From Tritrichomonas musculus (lineage: Eukaryota; Parabasalia; Tritrichomonadida; Tritrichomonadidae): a DNA stretch of 64,000 nt. The stretch lies in contig JAPFFF010000042.1 in assembly GCA_039105265.1 (NCBI GenBank), forward strand, positions 620,001 to 684,000, written 5' to 3'. The notes beneath the pieces are model-generated. The model saw nothing but the letters and a program-made list of their open reading frames with translations, made no database searches and was not told the origin of the DNA. Shown piece after piece: positions 41,872-51,849 of this stretch. Made by a program: the position numbers and the translations under genes. Position 1 is the first letter of the stretch. Each line of letters opens with the position of its first letter.

Positions 41872-44562
41872 TTATTTTTTTGGAGACTCCTTTTTCTCTG
41901 ATGATAGTAAAATGACATCTCTATCCTTTAAAGATTCTGAATCAGATTCAATATCTGTCTGAAAATCGAGATCACTAACTTGTTTGATCAAGAAGAAATC
42001 ATAATTTTTTCCAATAATTCCTCTTGTTGTACTCAATAATCCATATAAGCTGCATCCAAAATCAGATTTTCTATCAAAAACAACGGACACTTCTTCATGC
42101 TTAAAATCGTATTTAACAACAGTACCGATCTCACCAAATTCAATAGGGCCGCCATGAGTTATTGAAATTGCTCTATCTCCAACATTAACATGTTGTTCTC
42201 TCTTGATAGATTTTCCTTCCCAAATAAGGTTATCAAAATGAACAACAATATCATCTCCATAAATTTCTTTATCAAAATCATTTTTCTTGGTATTAAAGTC
42301 ATCGTCGTCGTCATCATCATAAGAAAATTCATTTCTTAGTTTCATCAATTTTCTTTCTAAATCGACAATGCTATCAGTCGAGAATGCATCAAAATTGACC
42401 TCTTTTTGAATTCTACATTCATTTCTGATAAATTCACTTAAATCATATTGTTTTTTATGAATTAATGTGACTAGGGCCTTTTGGTTTTTATGGCTGATTT
42501 GTTTTATCTTTCCTATTTGGCCATAATGTTTTGGATCGATAAGCAAAACTTTATGGTTTTTCTGAATGATTGAATCAGATGCTTCAAAAACATTTAAAAC
42601 AGACTCTAATTTTGGAACTAGAGGAACAGTTAAGCAATATGGATATACTTCTAATTTGCTGGAAACGACAGTTGATGAACGGTTGGTCGATGAAATAATA
42701 ATTGGGTATCCTGTAACAGCTAGAATCTCATTTTCTGAGTTGCTAACATTAATCCCATTTATTGAAAATAAGGAAATGCTTTTCATTTCGACAGTTTTCA
42801 CAATAAAAGGCTTTAAAAAAGGATAATCAACAAGAATTACTTTGCCAATTATAGCTTTCCGTAAATGTTTTAATGGATAAAGGTCTGTTTCATAGTAATT
42901 AACTGGTTGTAAACGATCATCAGCAGCTTTTTCGAAGAAATTATTAATCCTGTTTAAAGATGGAATCCATAAACTATTTGGTGGTTTTTTTGTTGTAATA
43001 AAATCGAACGTTTTGAAAGATATTTCCCCACTTTCTATTATATAAAACTCGTCTGTTGATCTATTTCTCTCAATTTCTTCATCTGTAAATTCTGGTGAAG
43101 CTTCTCTATTAATTCGTTTGAAATCCTCATATGGTATTCGATTTAAATCTGCATAACCATTTTCTTGTTCATACTTTTGTAAAAAATCGTCAACTCTAGT
43201 CAAAACTGAAATCGGAAGATATCCTGACATTTTAGGATAATGTGAAAGAAGATAGTCAAATGGAGTCAATTCCTGACTTCCATCTTCAAAAGACTTTGGA
43301 TGATATTTTTTGCCATTTTTAGTAATGAAGATGTAAAGATCCGAAAAAGTGAGAAGGTGAACTTCATCAACAAATGATTTTGTTTTTCTTTCTTCAAGAT
43401 CGCAAGAATAAAAGTAAGCCCAGCTTGGACATTTATTTAAGTAATACTCCAAAGTCCAAGAAAAGTTATTTAGTAATTTTTCGCATTCAGAAGATACTTT
43501 GTTGTTATAATTATCATAATCAACGTCTTCACCAATTTCATCCATAAAGGATTTAATCAAAATTGCGAAATTGTCAAGAATGATTTCTTTGTTTTCAGTA
43601 TTAAGAAGTGACTTATCTTGCCTTATAATTTTGGTTTCGTATATATTCATTAAAAGGGTATAGTTTGGAGAGTAAAATAAGTATCTTCCATCTCTTGTAG
43701 ATTTTCGAGAAAAATATGAAAATCCTTTGAAAAAATCGTTGCCAACAAGTGAAATTAAAAATACCCAATCTGAAAAAATATGTTCAAGTTTAGAATCAGG
43801 ATTAAAACTAGCAATATCGGTATTTAAATAATCCCTTATAAGATATTCACGAAGTATATTAACATAAACTAAATCGAAATTCGACTCGGTTAATAAATAT
43901 TTTTCTGGTTTCATTTTTTTATTTAACGAGGTTCGCATTAATAAGAAGTTATTCTCAGATGTTAGCATGATAAGCGGAATGATATCAGCATCATTTGAAA
44001 AAACGCAATGAACTTCACCTTCTCGGTATTGTGTTAATTCCGAGCGTTTTCGTATAAATTCGAATATTTTATGTTCAGTTTCTCCTGGATTATTAACGGA
44101 ACTATAAATAACTTGTGGATTAATCCACGCGGCATCACTTGTTGTTTTCTTTCTAATAAATTCGTGTAATATACCTTGAAATCGACTAATAAAATATGCT
44201 CCAGGATGAAAATGCATTGGGCAATATGATTTGTCATAATGATTTGGAGAACTTCCCCAAAGATTTGTAAATCTATCTTGCATTTGGTTAAATATTTTAT
44301 TGTATGGAGGAGTTCCATCAATAGCAATAAAAATAAGTGTGGTTGGGCGAACAAATTGTACGATTGAATCAAGATGTCGTAGTACTTCGTTTGAAAAAAG
44401 AGTATTGTCGTCTGGGTCAATACACATTTCTTTTGCATGAAATAGCAGTTGATTAAAGTCGATATATAAACTATTTACGACTGGTCTCGAAATATCATTA
44501 AATTTTTTAACAATTAATGGATATTTAGCGACAAGCCAAGCATAAAATCCTGGAATGCCCAT
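41872..44562 (-). CDS. XRN-family 5'-3' exoribonuclease
   Basis: This 896-aa protein is of the Xrn1/Rat1 type, which degrades decapped or 5'-monophosphorylated RNA. It begins MGIPGFYAWL, the XRN N-terminal signature. The metal-binding acids of the family are visible: D35 in YIDFNQ, D82 in AIDGTPP, E161 and E163 in GETEHKI, D191 and D193 in NDADII, and D276 in VGNDFF. The catalytic core should thus be intact. The 5'-phosphate pocket stretch reads NKIFNQMQDRF. It keeps Lys, Gln and one Arg but has Asp (D96) where the family has the other Arg. An SH3-like segment sits at about 787-845 (VNVGDRAISITHGGPIEFGE). This segment favours Xrn1 over nuclear Rat1, although the protein is about half the length of animal XRN1. 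An Asp run lies near residue 750. The start codon is 29 bp from a perfect hairpin. Confidence 0.93.
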   Translation of the reverse strand: MGIPGFYAWLVAKYPLIVKKFNDISRPVVNSLYIDFNQLLFHAKEMCIDPDDNTLFSNEVLRHLDSIVQFVRPTTLIFIAIDGTPPYNKIFNQMQDRFTNLWGSSPNHYDKSYCPMHFHPGAYFISRFQGILHEFIRKKTTSDAAWINPQVIYSSVNNPGETEHKIFEFIRKRSELTQYREGEVHCVFSNDADIIPLIMLTSENNFLLMRTSLNKKMKPEKYLLTESNFDLVYVNILREYLIRDYLNTDIASFNPDSKLEHIFSDWVFLISLVGNDFFKGFSYFSRKSTRDGRYLFYSPNYTLLMNIYETKIIRQDKSLLNTENKEIILDNFAILIKSFMDEIGEDVDYDNYNNKVSSECEKLLNNFSWTLEYYLNKCPSWAYFYSCDLEERKTKSFVDEVHLLTFSDLYIFITKNGKKYHPKSFEDGSQELTPFDYLLSHYPKMSGYLPISVLTRVDDFLQKYEQENGYADLNRIPYEDFKRINREASPEFTDEEIERNRSTDEFYIIESGEISFKTFDFITTKKPPNSLWIPSLNRINNFFEKAADDRLQPVNYYETDLYPLKHLRKAIIGKVILVDYPFLKPFIVKTVEMKSISLFSINGINVSNSENEILAVTGYPIIISSTNRSSTVVSSKLEVYPYCLTVPLVPKLESVLNVFEASDSIIQKNHKVLLIDPKHYGQIGKIKQISHKNQKALVTLIHKKQYDLSEFIRNECRIQKEVNFDAFSTDSIVDLERKLMKLRNEFSYDDDDDDDFNTKKNDFDKEIYGDDIVVHFDNLIWEGKSIKREQHVNVGDRAISITHGGPIEFGEIGTVVKYDFKHEEVSVVFDRKSDFGCSLYGLLSTTRGIIGKNYDFFLIKQVSDLDFQTDIESDSESLKDRDVILLSSEKKESPKK

Positions 44563-44590
44563 TAATCAATTTTTCAAATTCCACTTAACA

Positions 44591-44617
44591 CTTTTTGAGA
44601 GCTAAGCTCTCAAAAAG
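44591..44617. repeat. perfect hairpin upstream of the XRN gene
   Basis: A 13-bp stem (CTTTTTGAGAGCT) with a 1-nt loop ends the region 29 bp before the XRN start codon. It lies in the promoter or 5' leader. A similar but longer hairpin with the same CTTTTTGAG/CTCAAAAAG arms is at 58,609-58,651. Confidence 0.85.
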
Positions 44618-44834
44618 AGTGGAGCGGAATTTGTAAATCTCTGAATTGCTTTCATTTTTTGAGTTTTCTCCTTCAAAAAGTGAACCATTCAAGAGATTTT
44701 TTTTTTTTTTTTTTTGAGAAAGGTAATGAAAAAAAATTAAATAAGATCTCACAAAAAAATTGTATATAAACTTGTATTTTTATACAAATAAAAATATATA
44801 AAAGGGATTTGAAGTTATATCTATTATAACTTAT

Positions 44835-47800
44835 TTAATCTTCATCACTTGTAGTACTGCGGTCCAATTCTTCGTTTTTATAAAAAGCGTTTGGATTGAA
44901 ACTATCTGAAGATTCAGAATAACTATCTTCATAATCAGATGAGCTATCATCTTGAAGTTGTATCTTTTTCTTTTTTCCATCATCCTTAGATAACACTGGA
45001 TTTGAAGTTTTCCTCTGAATCTTCTTTACAGGTTCCGCCTTATTTTTTGACTTTGACTTTTTATCACTTTCGTTTGATGTACGTTTATTTTTATGAGAAG
45101 GATTTTTTTCAATTTGTTCATCGTTATCTAAATTAACGGATTTTCTATTTTGAGTAGATTTTCTTCTTGATTTAGAACTTCTAATATTTTCATCATCTTC
45201 TTCAAAATCATCGTTTTTAGTTGAATTTTTATATGGTCGCGGTTGTGGCGGTTTTTTAGATTTTTCTGTTTTTTTAGGTGCATGTTCATTCGACTTCCTT
45301 TTTCTTTGTGACTTATTTCTGATGTTATCGTTCTCAGTATCGACTTTTTTGACACTTGAGCTTTGCTTTCTTCTTTTTGGTTGATTCTCCTCTTCATCGG
45401 TGTCACTTTTATTATCGGTTGAACTTGTCTTTCTTTTCTTTTGAGAATTTCTATTTTTAACGGTCTCTATTTCACCATTAGGGATGGATTTTCGCATCTT
45501 CGGTTGGTTATCGTTGTCACTTTTTTCAGCATTTGAATAAGTCTTCCTTCTCCTCTTTGTTGGCTCCTTTTCATTGTCGCTATCGGTGTCACTTTTGTTT
45601 GCTGTCGAACTTGACCTTCTTCTTGTGGATTGAATGTCTATTTGGTCGTCGCTGTCACTTTTGTTGGAATTCTTTCTTTTCTTCGACGAGCTTTGACTCT
45701 TATCGTTGTCACTTTTTTCAGAATTTGATCTTCTTTTCTTAGCATTTTCATCGTTTTCTTCTGAATTTTCAGTGTCTCTCTCAATTTTCTTAGAAGAGCT
45801 TCTTCTTCTGTTCTTGTCAATTTTCGTTTTTGTCTGCCTCGACGATGGAATTTTCACTTTTTCATAGTTGTCGTTGTCGTCTTCTTCTTCATAACCGCCG
45901 TCATCGTCATGGTGACGAACTGGCCGTGGATATGACTTCCTCTTCACCGGCTTCTTTTTCACTTCGATCTCTTCATCTTCTTCGTTTTCGTCTGAGAAAA
46001 AGTTTGTCTTCAAAATTGCAACCGTTGAAGACTTCTTCAATTTTGAGCCACTCAATGTCATATTCTTCTCTTTTGAGCCTTCATCTTTTTCGCCGTCACT
46101 TTTTACATGATCGTCATTTTGGTTGTCAAGCGCCAAATTGGACTGGTTCGTCGATGGTAAATCGAACAAGACGTTCTTCAAAGATTTGATTCTCTTTGGG
46201 TAACTTATTTGTACCTTTCTGTTTCTATTCACTCCGATTTTAATTGGAAGATTTTTCGGGATTTCAACTTCGTTGTTTTGGTCTTTAGATTTATTTTTAT
46301 TTCTTTTAGAACGAGCTTCTTTATTAATTTTATTAGTTGAAGCTGATTTTGTTTTAATTTTAGAATGCCCAGTTTTGTCATTCTCTTGATTTTTGGTTGA
46401 TTTTTTCTCTTCATTTTCACTTGAATCTGAATCGGTGTCATTTTTAGTGGTTGATTCATCTTCGTCTTCGTCATTAGACTTGGCGTTCATGTTGTTATTA
46501 CTGCTGCTTTGTTTGTTTGTATTAAGAAGAGTCCTGTACTTAACTTCCATGAAGTCTTGCATCCTTTCTTCAATGTACATTTGAAATGTCTGTGATTCGA
46601 CAATGTTGTTCCAAAATTCCATTTCTTCCTTCAATCTCTTCTCTTTGTCCTTCGTCTTTTCGCGGGCGGAAGGAGGCAAAGATTGTCCATACAGATCGTC
46701 GGGATTATCATTGAGCATTGAATGAACCTGGCTCAGAAAAAGTTCCTCATTAAAAACAGTCACACCTTCAGGCGAAGCACTCATGTCAGTCACAAAGAAT
46801 CCGCAAATGTAGTTGCCATAGATGGAAGACTGGAAAGGAGAACTAATAATCTCATTCACTTTGGCACATGACGAAGGAGGAAATGAGTATTTGTGCTTAA
46901 GTGTTTTCAAATAAATTGACGGAAAGCTATACTCATTTAATTCATGACTACCTTTGGCTGAATACAAAAACTTCGTTAGTTCAGAATCAACGTACTTCGC
47001 GTTCGGATAAGGAGGAAGATTCTCAATTGGCGGGACATTTTGCTTGTCTAAGTCAACAAAAACTGCAGTCTCAAGAAAAGTGACAGATTTCAATTCATTA
47101 CAACGAGGAACGCCGAACAAAAAAGGCGTCGGAAGCTGAAGAAGTCCCAAATAATCTTCAGACGTAGTTGGCAAAATCGGAATGATCGTTCCGGCGAATT
47201 TGAAAGGTCGAATAATTGACATAAGAGCCCAAACCGCCATAGAAACCTCTTGTAAACGGCTCCCGATAATCAAAACTTGTCGATCAAGTAACAAACCGCT
47301 AATTATGGTCAAAATGTCAGATGGTGCCAAAACCGAAAACAAAGTGTCTAACGAAGCCCAACAGATCGAATTCTCATAGATGTCTTTCTCTGGTGGAAAC
47401 TTCAATTCGATCGAGCAGTCTTCTGGTTCGTATCGAAAGTTGTGATGCTTGTTGTTCATCTTCTCGATCTTCTTGTCAACGTAGCCCTTCATGAACGTGT
47501 TCGATGCGCGTGACAGCTTTTCGGGAGTGCTTGACACTTTCGAGATGAAGTATGAAGCGATCTCATTTTGGAACGATACGGGGACGGTTATCGATGGATG
47601 ATGGCCAATTTGGTCAACGAGGTCTAAATCTTCTATCGGCTCGCCTGGAGTAAGATTCACTCTTATCAAATTGTCGTATTTATGGAGGTGCCGAACATGG
47701 CCAACCGTCCATAGCGCTAAACAGGTCAAAAAGGAAAAGTGAACTGAAAAAACAGGCATCTTGGTCATTAAGCAAAAACAAAAAACGCGATCTTTGTCTT

Positions 47801-48326
47801 TTTTGGAGCCAAAAAAGGGTGGAGATGTGTCTTTCGTGGAAACATGAACACAGACTCCGTATATTGGTTTATCTTCGGAACCTAATGATCCTCCAAATTG
47901 AAATACAAATTCGTCTTGTATCGGTGAATTTGAATTACGAGATAAAAATTCGCGACGATGGCCAGTGGGCATACAATGCTCAATAATCTTCTTGACTGGC
48001 ATTTTTGGATATTCAAATGGCGGATAGGCAATTAAAACTGTGGCTTTAGCATTTGGATCTTGAGAATTTTCAACTGTAGGAGGAATTCCAATAAGTAAAA
48101 ATTGTTTATAAATTCCTGAAGAATCTAAAAGCATTTCTCCGTTTGCTTCGTCTAAATCAAATGTAGATTTTTTGGGGCTTTCGTTGTTATTGGTATCAAA
48201 AGTATTTGTGGAGTAAGAAATCAAATTTTTTCGATGTTTAACTTCTTTCTCGAGTTTCTCTTCAAACTTTTTAACGTTCCATTCGGGATAAGGAGAACTA
48301 GATTTATGTGAATTTGATTTACTCAT
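44835..48326 (-). CDS. DENN-domain protein with long repeat-rich charged tail
   Basis: This 1163-aa protein starts with a complete DENN module, the family of Rab-GTPase exchange factors. The upstream DENN part is at about 60-215 (KQFLLIGIPP, VLIAYPPFEYP, and the block CLMTKMPVFSVHFSFLTCLA). The central DENN is at about 320-430, with LLLDRQVLIIGSRLQEVSMA, SIIRPFKFAGTIIPILP and DYLGLLQLPTPFLFGV, the family's hallmark order. The downstream DENN is at about 440-560. Residues about 590-1163 are a disordered tail of alternating acidic and basic blocks. A repeated unit of the form KSDxDxxxxxKRRK(S/T)SS occurs about six times, offering many possible casein-kinase-type sites and nuclear-signal-like basic clusters. 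Which Rab it acts on is unknown. Codon third positions are GC-richer over 45.8-47.9 kb. The gene is head-to-head with the gene at 48622. Confidence 0.92.
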   Translation of the reverse strand: MSKSNSHKSSSPYPEWNVKKFEEKLEKEVKHRKNLISYSTNTFDTNNNESPKKSTFDLDEANGEMLLDSSGIYKQFLLIGIPPTVENSQDPNAKATVLIAYPPFEYPKMPVKKIIEHCMPTGHRREFLSRNSNSPIQDEFVFQFGGSLGSEDKPIYGVCVHVSTKDTSPPFFGSKKDKDRVFCFCLMTKMPVFSVHFSFLTCLALWTVGHVRHLHKYDNLIRVNLTPGEPIEDLDLVDQIGHHPSITVPVSFQNEIASYFISKVSSTPEKLSRASNTFMKGYVDKKIEKMNNKHHNFRYEPEDCSIELKFPPEKDIYENSICWASLDTLFSVLAPSDILTIISGLLLDRQVLIIGSRLQEVSMAVWALMSIIRPFKFAGTIIPILPTTSEDYLGLLQLPTPFLFGVPRCNELKSVTFLETAVFVDLDKQNVPPIENLPPYPNAKYVDSELTKFLYSAKGSHELNEYSFPSIYLKTLKHKYSFPPSSCAKVNEIISSPFQSSIYGNYICGFFVTDMSASPEGVTVFNEELFLSQVHSMLNDNPDDLYGQSLPPSAREKTKDKEKRLKEEMEFWNNIVESQTFQMYIEERMQDFMEVKYRTLLNTNKQSSSNNNMNAKSNDEDEDESTTKNDTDSDSSENEEKKSTKNQENDKTGHSKIKTKSASTNKINKEARSKRNKNKSKDQNNEVEIPKNLPIKIGVNRNRKVQISYPKRIKSLKNVLFDLPSTNQSNLALDNQNDDHVKSDGEKDEGSKEKNMTLSGSKLKKSSTVAILKTNFFSDENEEDEEIEVKKKPVKRKSYPRPVRHHDDDGGYEEEDDNDNYEKVKIPSSRQTKTKIDKNRRRSSSKKIERDTENSEENDENAKKRRSNSEKSDNDKSQSSSKKRKNSNKSDSDDQIDIQSTRRRSSSTANKSDTDSDNEKEPTKRRRKTYSNAEKSDNDNQPKMRKSIPNGEIETVKNRNSQKKRKTSSTDNKSDTDEEENQPKRRKQSSSVKKVDTENDNIRNKSQRKRKSNEHAPKKTEKSKKPPQPRPYKNSTKNDDFEEDDENIRSSKSRRKSTQNRKSVNLDNDEQIEKNPSHKNKRTSNESDKKSKSKNKAEPVKKIQRKTSNPVLSKDDGKKKKIQLQDDSSSDYEDSYSESSDSFNPNAFYKNEELDRSTTSDED

Positions 48327-48621
48327 TATTTTCTGATCACAACAAATAAATTTTACCTAGATATTGGTTAAAATTATCAAAATATGATCGTAATGTTCAA
48401 ATAAGTTATGAAAAGTTATAAAACAATGATTTTTATATAAAATTTCGAAATCTTCAAATTTACCAAAAAATATATAATGAATTGTTGTAAGCATTTTACA
48501 ATGATAAAACCAAATTGTATTCTTTTTGAAAAATTGAGAAGAGTACGAAATTTCAATGATATTTTTTCTCAATTTTGTATATAAAAATACGTTAAGTTTA
48601 ATCTAGATAAATGCTTGTCCA

Positions 48622-51600
48622 ATGAAGAAAAAGAAAGAATCTGATGATATTTTAAAGCAGTTTTACTCTAATTTACTTTTATTGAATCCGGAGTCTTTTT
48701 ATTTTAATCAGAATATTACTGAGTTAATGCTTGAATATCTTCAAAATTTCCTTAAATCAAACGATGATTGCAACTTTCGATTTCAAACCAAAAACGAAAA
48801 TTCTATTAGTAAAAGTGGAAATACAAGTGAAACAACTAAACCGTTAAATTCGATACTTGTTCCTATGTTATCTTTATCCAGTTTGAAAAGCAATGAAGAA
48901 AAAAGTGAATTCGCTTTTGATTGTCGGTTAAAGTACGAAAATTATGTCAAGATATTTATTCAAAAAAATCCGATTTTTATTAATTATAAAAAGGAATTAA
49001 AATCGCAGCTTTATTATCAGTCATCTCAAAGAATTATTTTTCTTGCTATTTGTAATATGATTCGCCCTAGTACGATTAAAAAAATAATCTTTGACCGGAA
49101 AAGAGAAAAATTAAATCAATATCTTTATAAAGCCCCAAATATTTTTCAAGCAAATATAGATAATGATGATCCAGCAAGTTTTATTAATTCAATGATCATG
49201 GACAATGAAAATAAAAATGAAAATCAACCAACACTTGTTAATAGTTTTGAAAATTCTATATTGGTACCAGATATCAAGCAAGAAGAAATTCAAAAAGATG
49301 AAAATACAAAAACAAATGAAACAATTAATTTTATTTCAGAAGATGATGGAAATAATAATGATGACGATACCAATATAATTATGAACGAAAAAGATGAAAA
49401 TAATGATGATCACGATGATAATTTAATACCCAAAGAAGAAAGGCAATTTGCTTCAGAAGTAGATTTTGCAATCGACGATGATCAAATTGATATTAATCAA
49501 AATAAATCAAATTCACAAAAAACCGAAGCTGAAAACTCAATTACAAATGAAAAAGAAGATAATAGTGAAGTTTTAGCTGAGAGTTCAATAACAGAAAGTA
49601 AAATAGAGCAAACTGAAGAAGAAGATCAAAAAGAAAATCAAAACAAAAGCGATATTTTACTAAATGAAGAAGAATTAAATGAAAACTATACGGAAAGAGA
49701 TACCGCAATTCAATCCAAAACAGAAATAGCCGATATAAGTGCATTAGATGAAAAAGAAAACGAAAAAAAAGAAGAAATGCAAATTGAAACGAGTCTTTCA
49801 AAAAGTGAAACCGGAATTTCAATACCAAAGAACGATAGAGAAACGATTAATTCCAGCTTTGATTTGAATGGCAAAGTAAAAAGCATTGAAAACGAAAAAG
49901 AAGAAGAAAACTTATCAAAAATTGAAAATTCAAAAGACGATAGAAAAAATTTTGATGTTAGTTTTGATGTTGATGGAAAAACACAAAAAAATTCTTTTAT
50001 TTCTAATGACGTTCCAAAAATACAAAACAACAGAAACCAACCAGAAGCAGAGAACGCTGAAACGCAAGTTGAAAACAGCTTCCTAAAAAACGGTGACTCA
50101 TTTATGAAGGCAGAAAGGGAAGAGATCAGCGAGAGCCAGACAGAAACTGAGTTATTTGACGACACAATTGAAGGCGTTGACTTTGACCTTGAGAAGTCAC
50201 GATCAGAAGTTTTTGATGCTTTATCGCTGTCGTTTCTGGAGATGCGAACTGATGTTCTTGGACGGTTTACAAGGAGTACTGAGTCACTTTTTGAGAGATG
50301 GAGTCAAATTTCATGCTGCATTTTCTTTGAGTTTGTTGCGAGTAATTCATCGTTCAGTAGTTTGAGGAAGAATTCATCGTTTTCTGGTAAATTTGAAGAT
50401 TTTGCACGATCACTTGTCACTGGCTTTTTATCCTCAGAAAAGCAAAGTTACCACGACGGCGTCATTTCATTACTTCCGCCCGATTCTAAATTTTTCTATG
50501 TCATATCACATGTCACTCTGGATTCTATTGACCGCGCGCAGGTCAATCAAAAAGAGAAGCTGTCAAATAGTGAAGATGAAGATAACGAACTATCGACCAA
50601 ATATATTGACAATAAATTTATGTATTTTCATCACCGATCAGGAATTGAATTGAATTCAAACAAACCGTCGTATTCAACGGTTAATGATTCAACTTTTGCA
50701 GATACAACGTCAGACGATCAATATGATACTAAACAAACCACTTTTTCAAAAGATTTTTTCAACATCAAAAATGTTGATGCCTCTCAAAAAGTTGAAAAAA
50801 ATGAAAATGAAAATTTGAATGAATTTTCTGTATCAAAATTCATGAATCCGATCTTGGCTTCCCATTCAGATACCGATAAAGAGTCACTTGAAAGTTTCTC
50901 AATGAAATTAGTACTGGCAAAGGCAGTTCATGATAAAGCGTTAAAAGAATCGAGAGTTTTACTTGACGTTAACGAACCTAGTCCACTCGTAAGTCGAGCA
51001 TTGGAGCTTAGAGGAGTCGCTCCTCCTCATCAGCCACCAGATCCTTCAAACTATTCGCCAAGAAGGCTGAGAAAAATCAATTCGGCTTTGAAAAAGGATC
51101 AATCTATGGAAGACAAAGATGATGATCTTAGTCCTAAGAATAAAAAAGCAAATTATCGGAATAATAATATATCATCACCAAAACCACCTGCAAAATCACT
51201 CCCAAGACCTCGAATTAAAGTCAGTCATGTGAGTCCAACAAAGCCAAAAACAAAAAATTCTATTCAATCAAATACGTGTGAAGTATCTGCCAATGATACT
51301 TTTTATACTTATAATAGACGAATGAAAACGATCAGAAATGAAAACAAGGCAAAGAATAAAAATGAAGAAAAAAGGTTTCAGATTGTCTTTGACCTAGAAA
51401 AAAGAGATGAGCAAATGAAAAGAGGAAATAAATGTCCTAAATTGAAAACTAAAACGAAAACACAGAAAAGCTCAATCAAAAGAGCTCAACTTGCAGAATC
51501 GAGAGGTTTTATCATTCGAGAGAAAGCGATAGAACAACATAACATAAGTGTCCTCAACGAATATGAAGCACAAAAGAGGTCTATTTATCGAGATATTTGT

Positions 51601-51849
51601 TCAAACGAAGCTAAATGCGCTGAAGAATTAGAAAAATGTGCATCAAATGGAAATTTAATAATTCACTCTAATTTAGGAAAGTCGGTTGTCTATGATAAAC
51701 TAGAAAAGAATATTCGAGCTAAGCAAATCAATCAAAGTTATGAACGATTAAACGGAAGAACGAAAGGTTTTGGAATGGAATATGATACCGATTTTTCACA
51801 ACTAGAAGGACCAATTGCTACAGCAATTATAGAAGACGGCTTTTTTTAA
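48622..51849 (+). CDS. large acidic protein of unknown function
   Basis: This 1075-aa protein matches no family I recognise. Residues 1-200 are moderately hydrophobic and helical (SFYFNQNITELMLEYLQNFL). Residues about 200-510 are a disordered, strongly acidic stretch of Glu, Asp, Asn, Ser and Lys. A folded-looking block at about 515-640 contains DDTIEGVDFDLEKSRSEVFD and ESLFERWSQISCCIFFEF. Residues about 760-870 carry Pro/Lys-rich linkers (LRGVAPPHQPPDPSNYSPRR). The C-terminus is basic, then helical (EYEAQKRSIYRDICSNEAKC, then EELEKCASNG). The ATG at 48622 follows TTGTCCA and is 295 bp from the divergent DENN start. A degraded copy of its 3' coding region lies about 1 kb downstream. A scaffold or cytoskeletal role is possible but not shown. 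Confidence 0.65.
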   Translation: MKKKKESDDILKQFYSNLLLLNPESFYFNQNITELMLEYLQNFLKSNDDCNFRFQTKNENSISKSGNTSETTKPLNSILVPMLSLSSLKSNEEKSEFAFDCRLKYENYVKIFIQKNPIFINYKKELKSQLYYQSSQRIIFLAICNMIRPSTIKKIIFDRKREKLNQYLYKAPNIFQANIDNDDPASFINSMIMDNENKNENQPTLVNSFENSILVPDIKQEEIQKDENTKTNETINFISEDDGNNNDDDTNIIMNEKDENNDDHDDNLIPKEERQFASEVDFAIDDDQIDINQNKSNSQKTEAENSITNEKEDNSEVLAESSITESKIEQTEEEDQKENQNKSDILLNEEELNENYTERDTAIQSKTEIADISALDEKENEKKEEMQIETSLSKSETGISIPKNDRETINSSFDLNGKVKSIENEKEEENLSKIENSKDDRKNFDVSFDVDGKTQKNSFISNDVPKIQNNRNQPEAENAETQVENSFLKNGDSFMKAEREEISESQTETELFDDTIEGVDFDLEKSRSEVFDALSLSFLEMRTDVLGRFTRSTESLFERWSQISCCIFFEFVASNSSFSSLRKNSSFSGKFEDFARSLVTGFLSSEKQSYHDGVISLLPPDSKFFYVISHVTLDSIDRAQVNQKEKLSNSEDEDNELSTKYIDNKFMYFHHRSGIELNSNKPSYSTVNDSTFADTTSDDQYDTKQTTFSKDFFNIKNVDASQKVEKNENENLNEFSVSKFMNPILASHSDTDKESLESFSMKLVLAKAVHDKALKESRVLLDVNEPSPLVSRALELRGVAPPHQPPDPSNYSPRRLRKINSALKKDQSMEDKDDDLSPKNKKANYRNNNISSPKPPAKSLPRPRIKVSHVSPTKPKTKNSIQSNTCEVSANDTFYTYNRRMKTIRNENKAKNKNEEKRFQIVFDLEKRDEQMKRGNKCPKLKTKTKTQKSSIKRAQLAESRGFIIREKAIEQHNISVLNEYEAQKRSIYRDICSNEAKCAEELEKCASNGNLIIHSNLGKSVVYDKLEKNIRAKQINQSYERLNGRTKGFGMEYDTDFSQLEGPIATAIIEDGFF

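Noticed and set aside
45533-46584. Plus-strand frames over the DENN gene
   Set aside because: Cys/Phe/Ser-rich shadows of the acidic and basic tail of the DENN protein on the other strand.
49541-50165. Minus-strand frames over the 1075-aa gene
   Set aside because: Leu/Phe/Ser-rich antisense of Glu/Lys/Asn codons; not genes.
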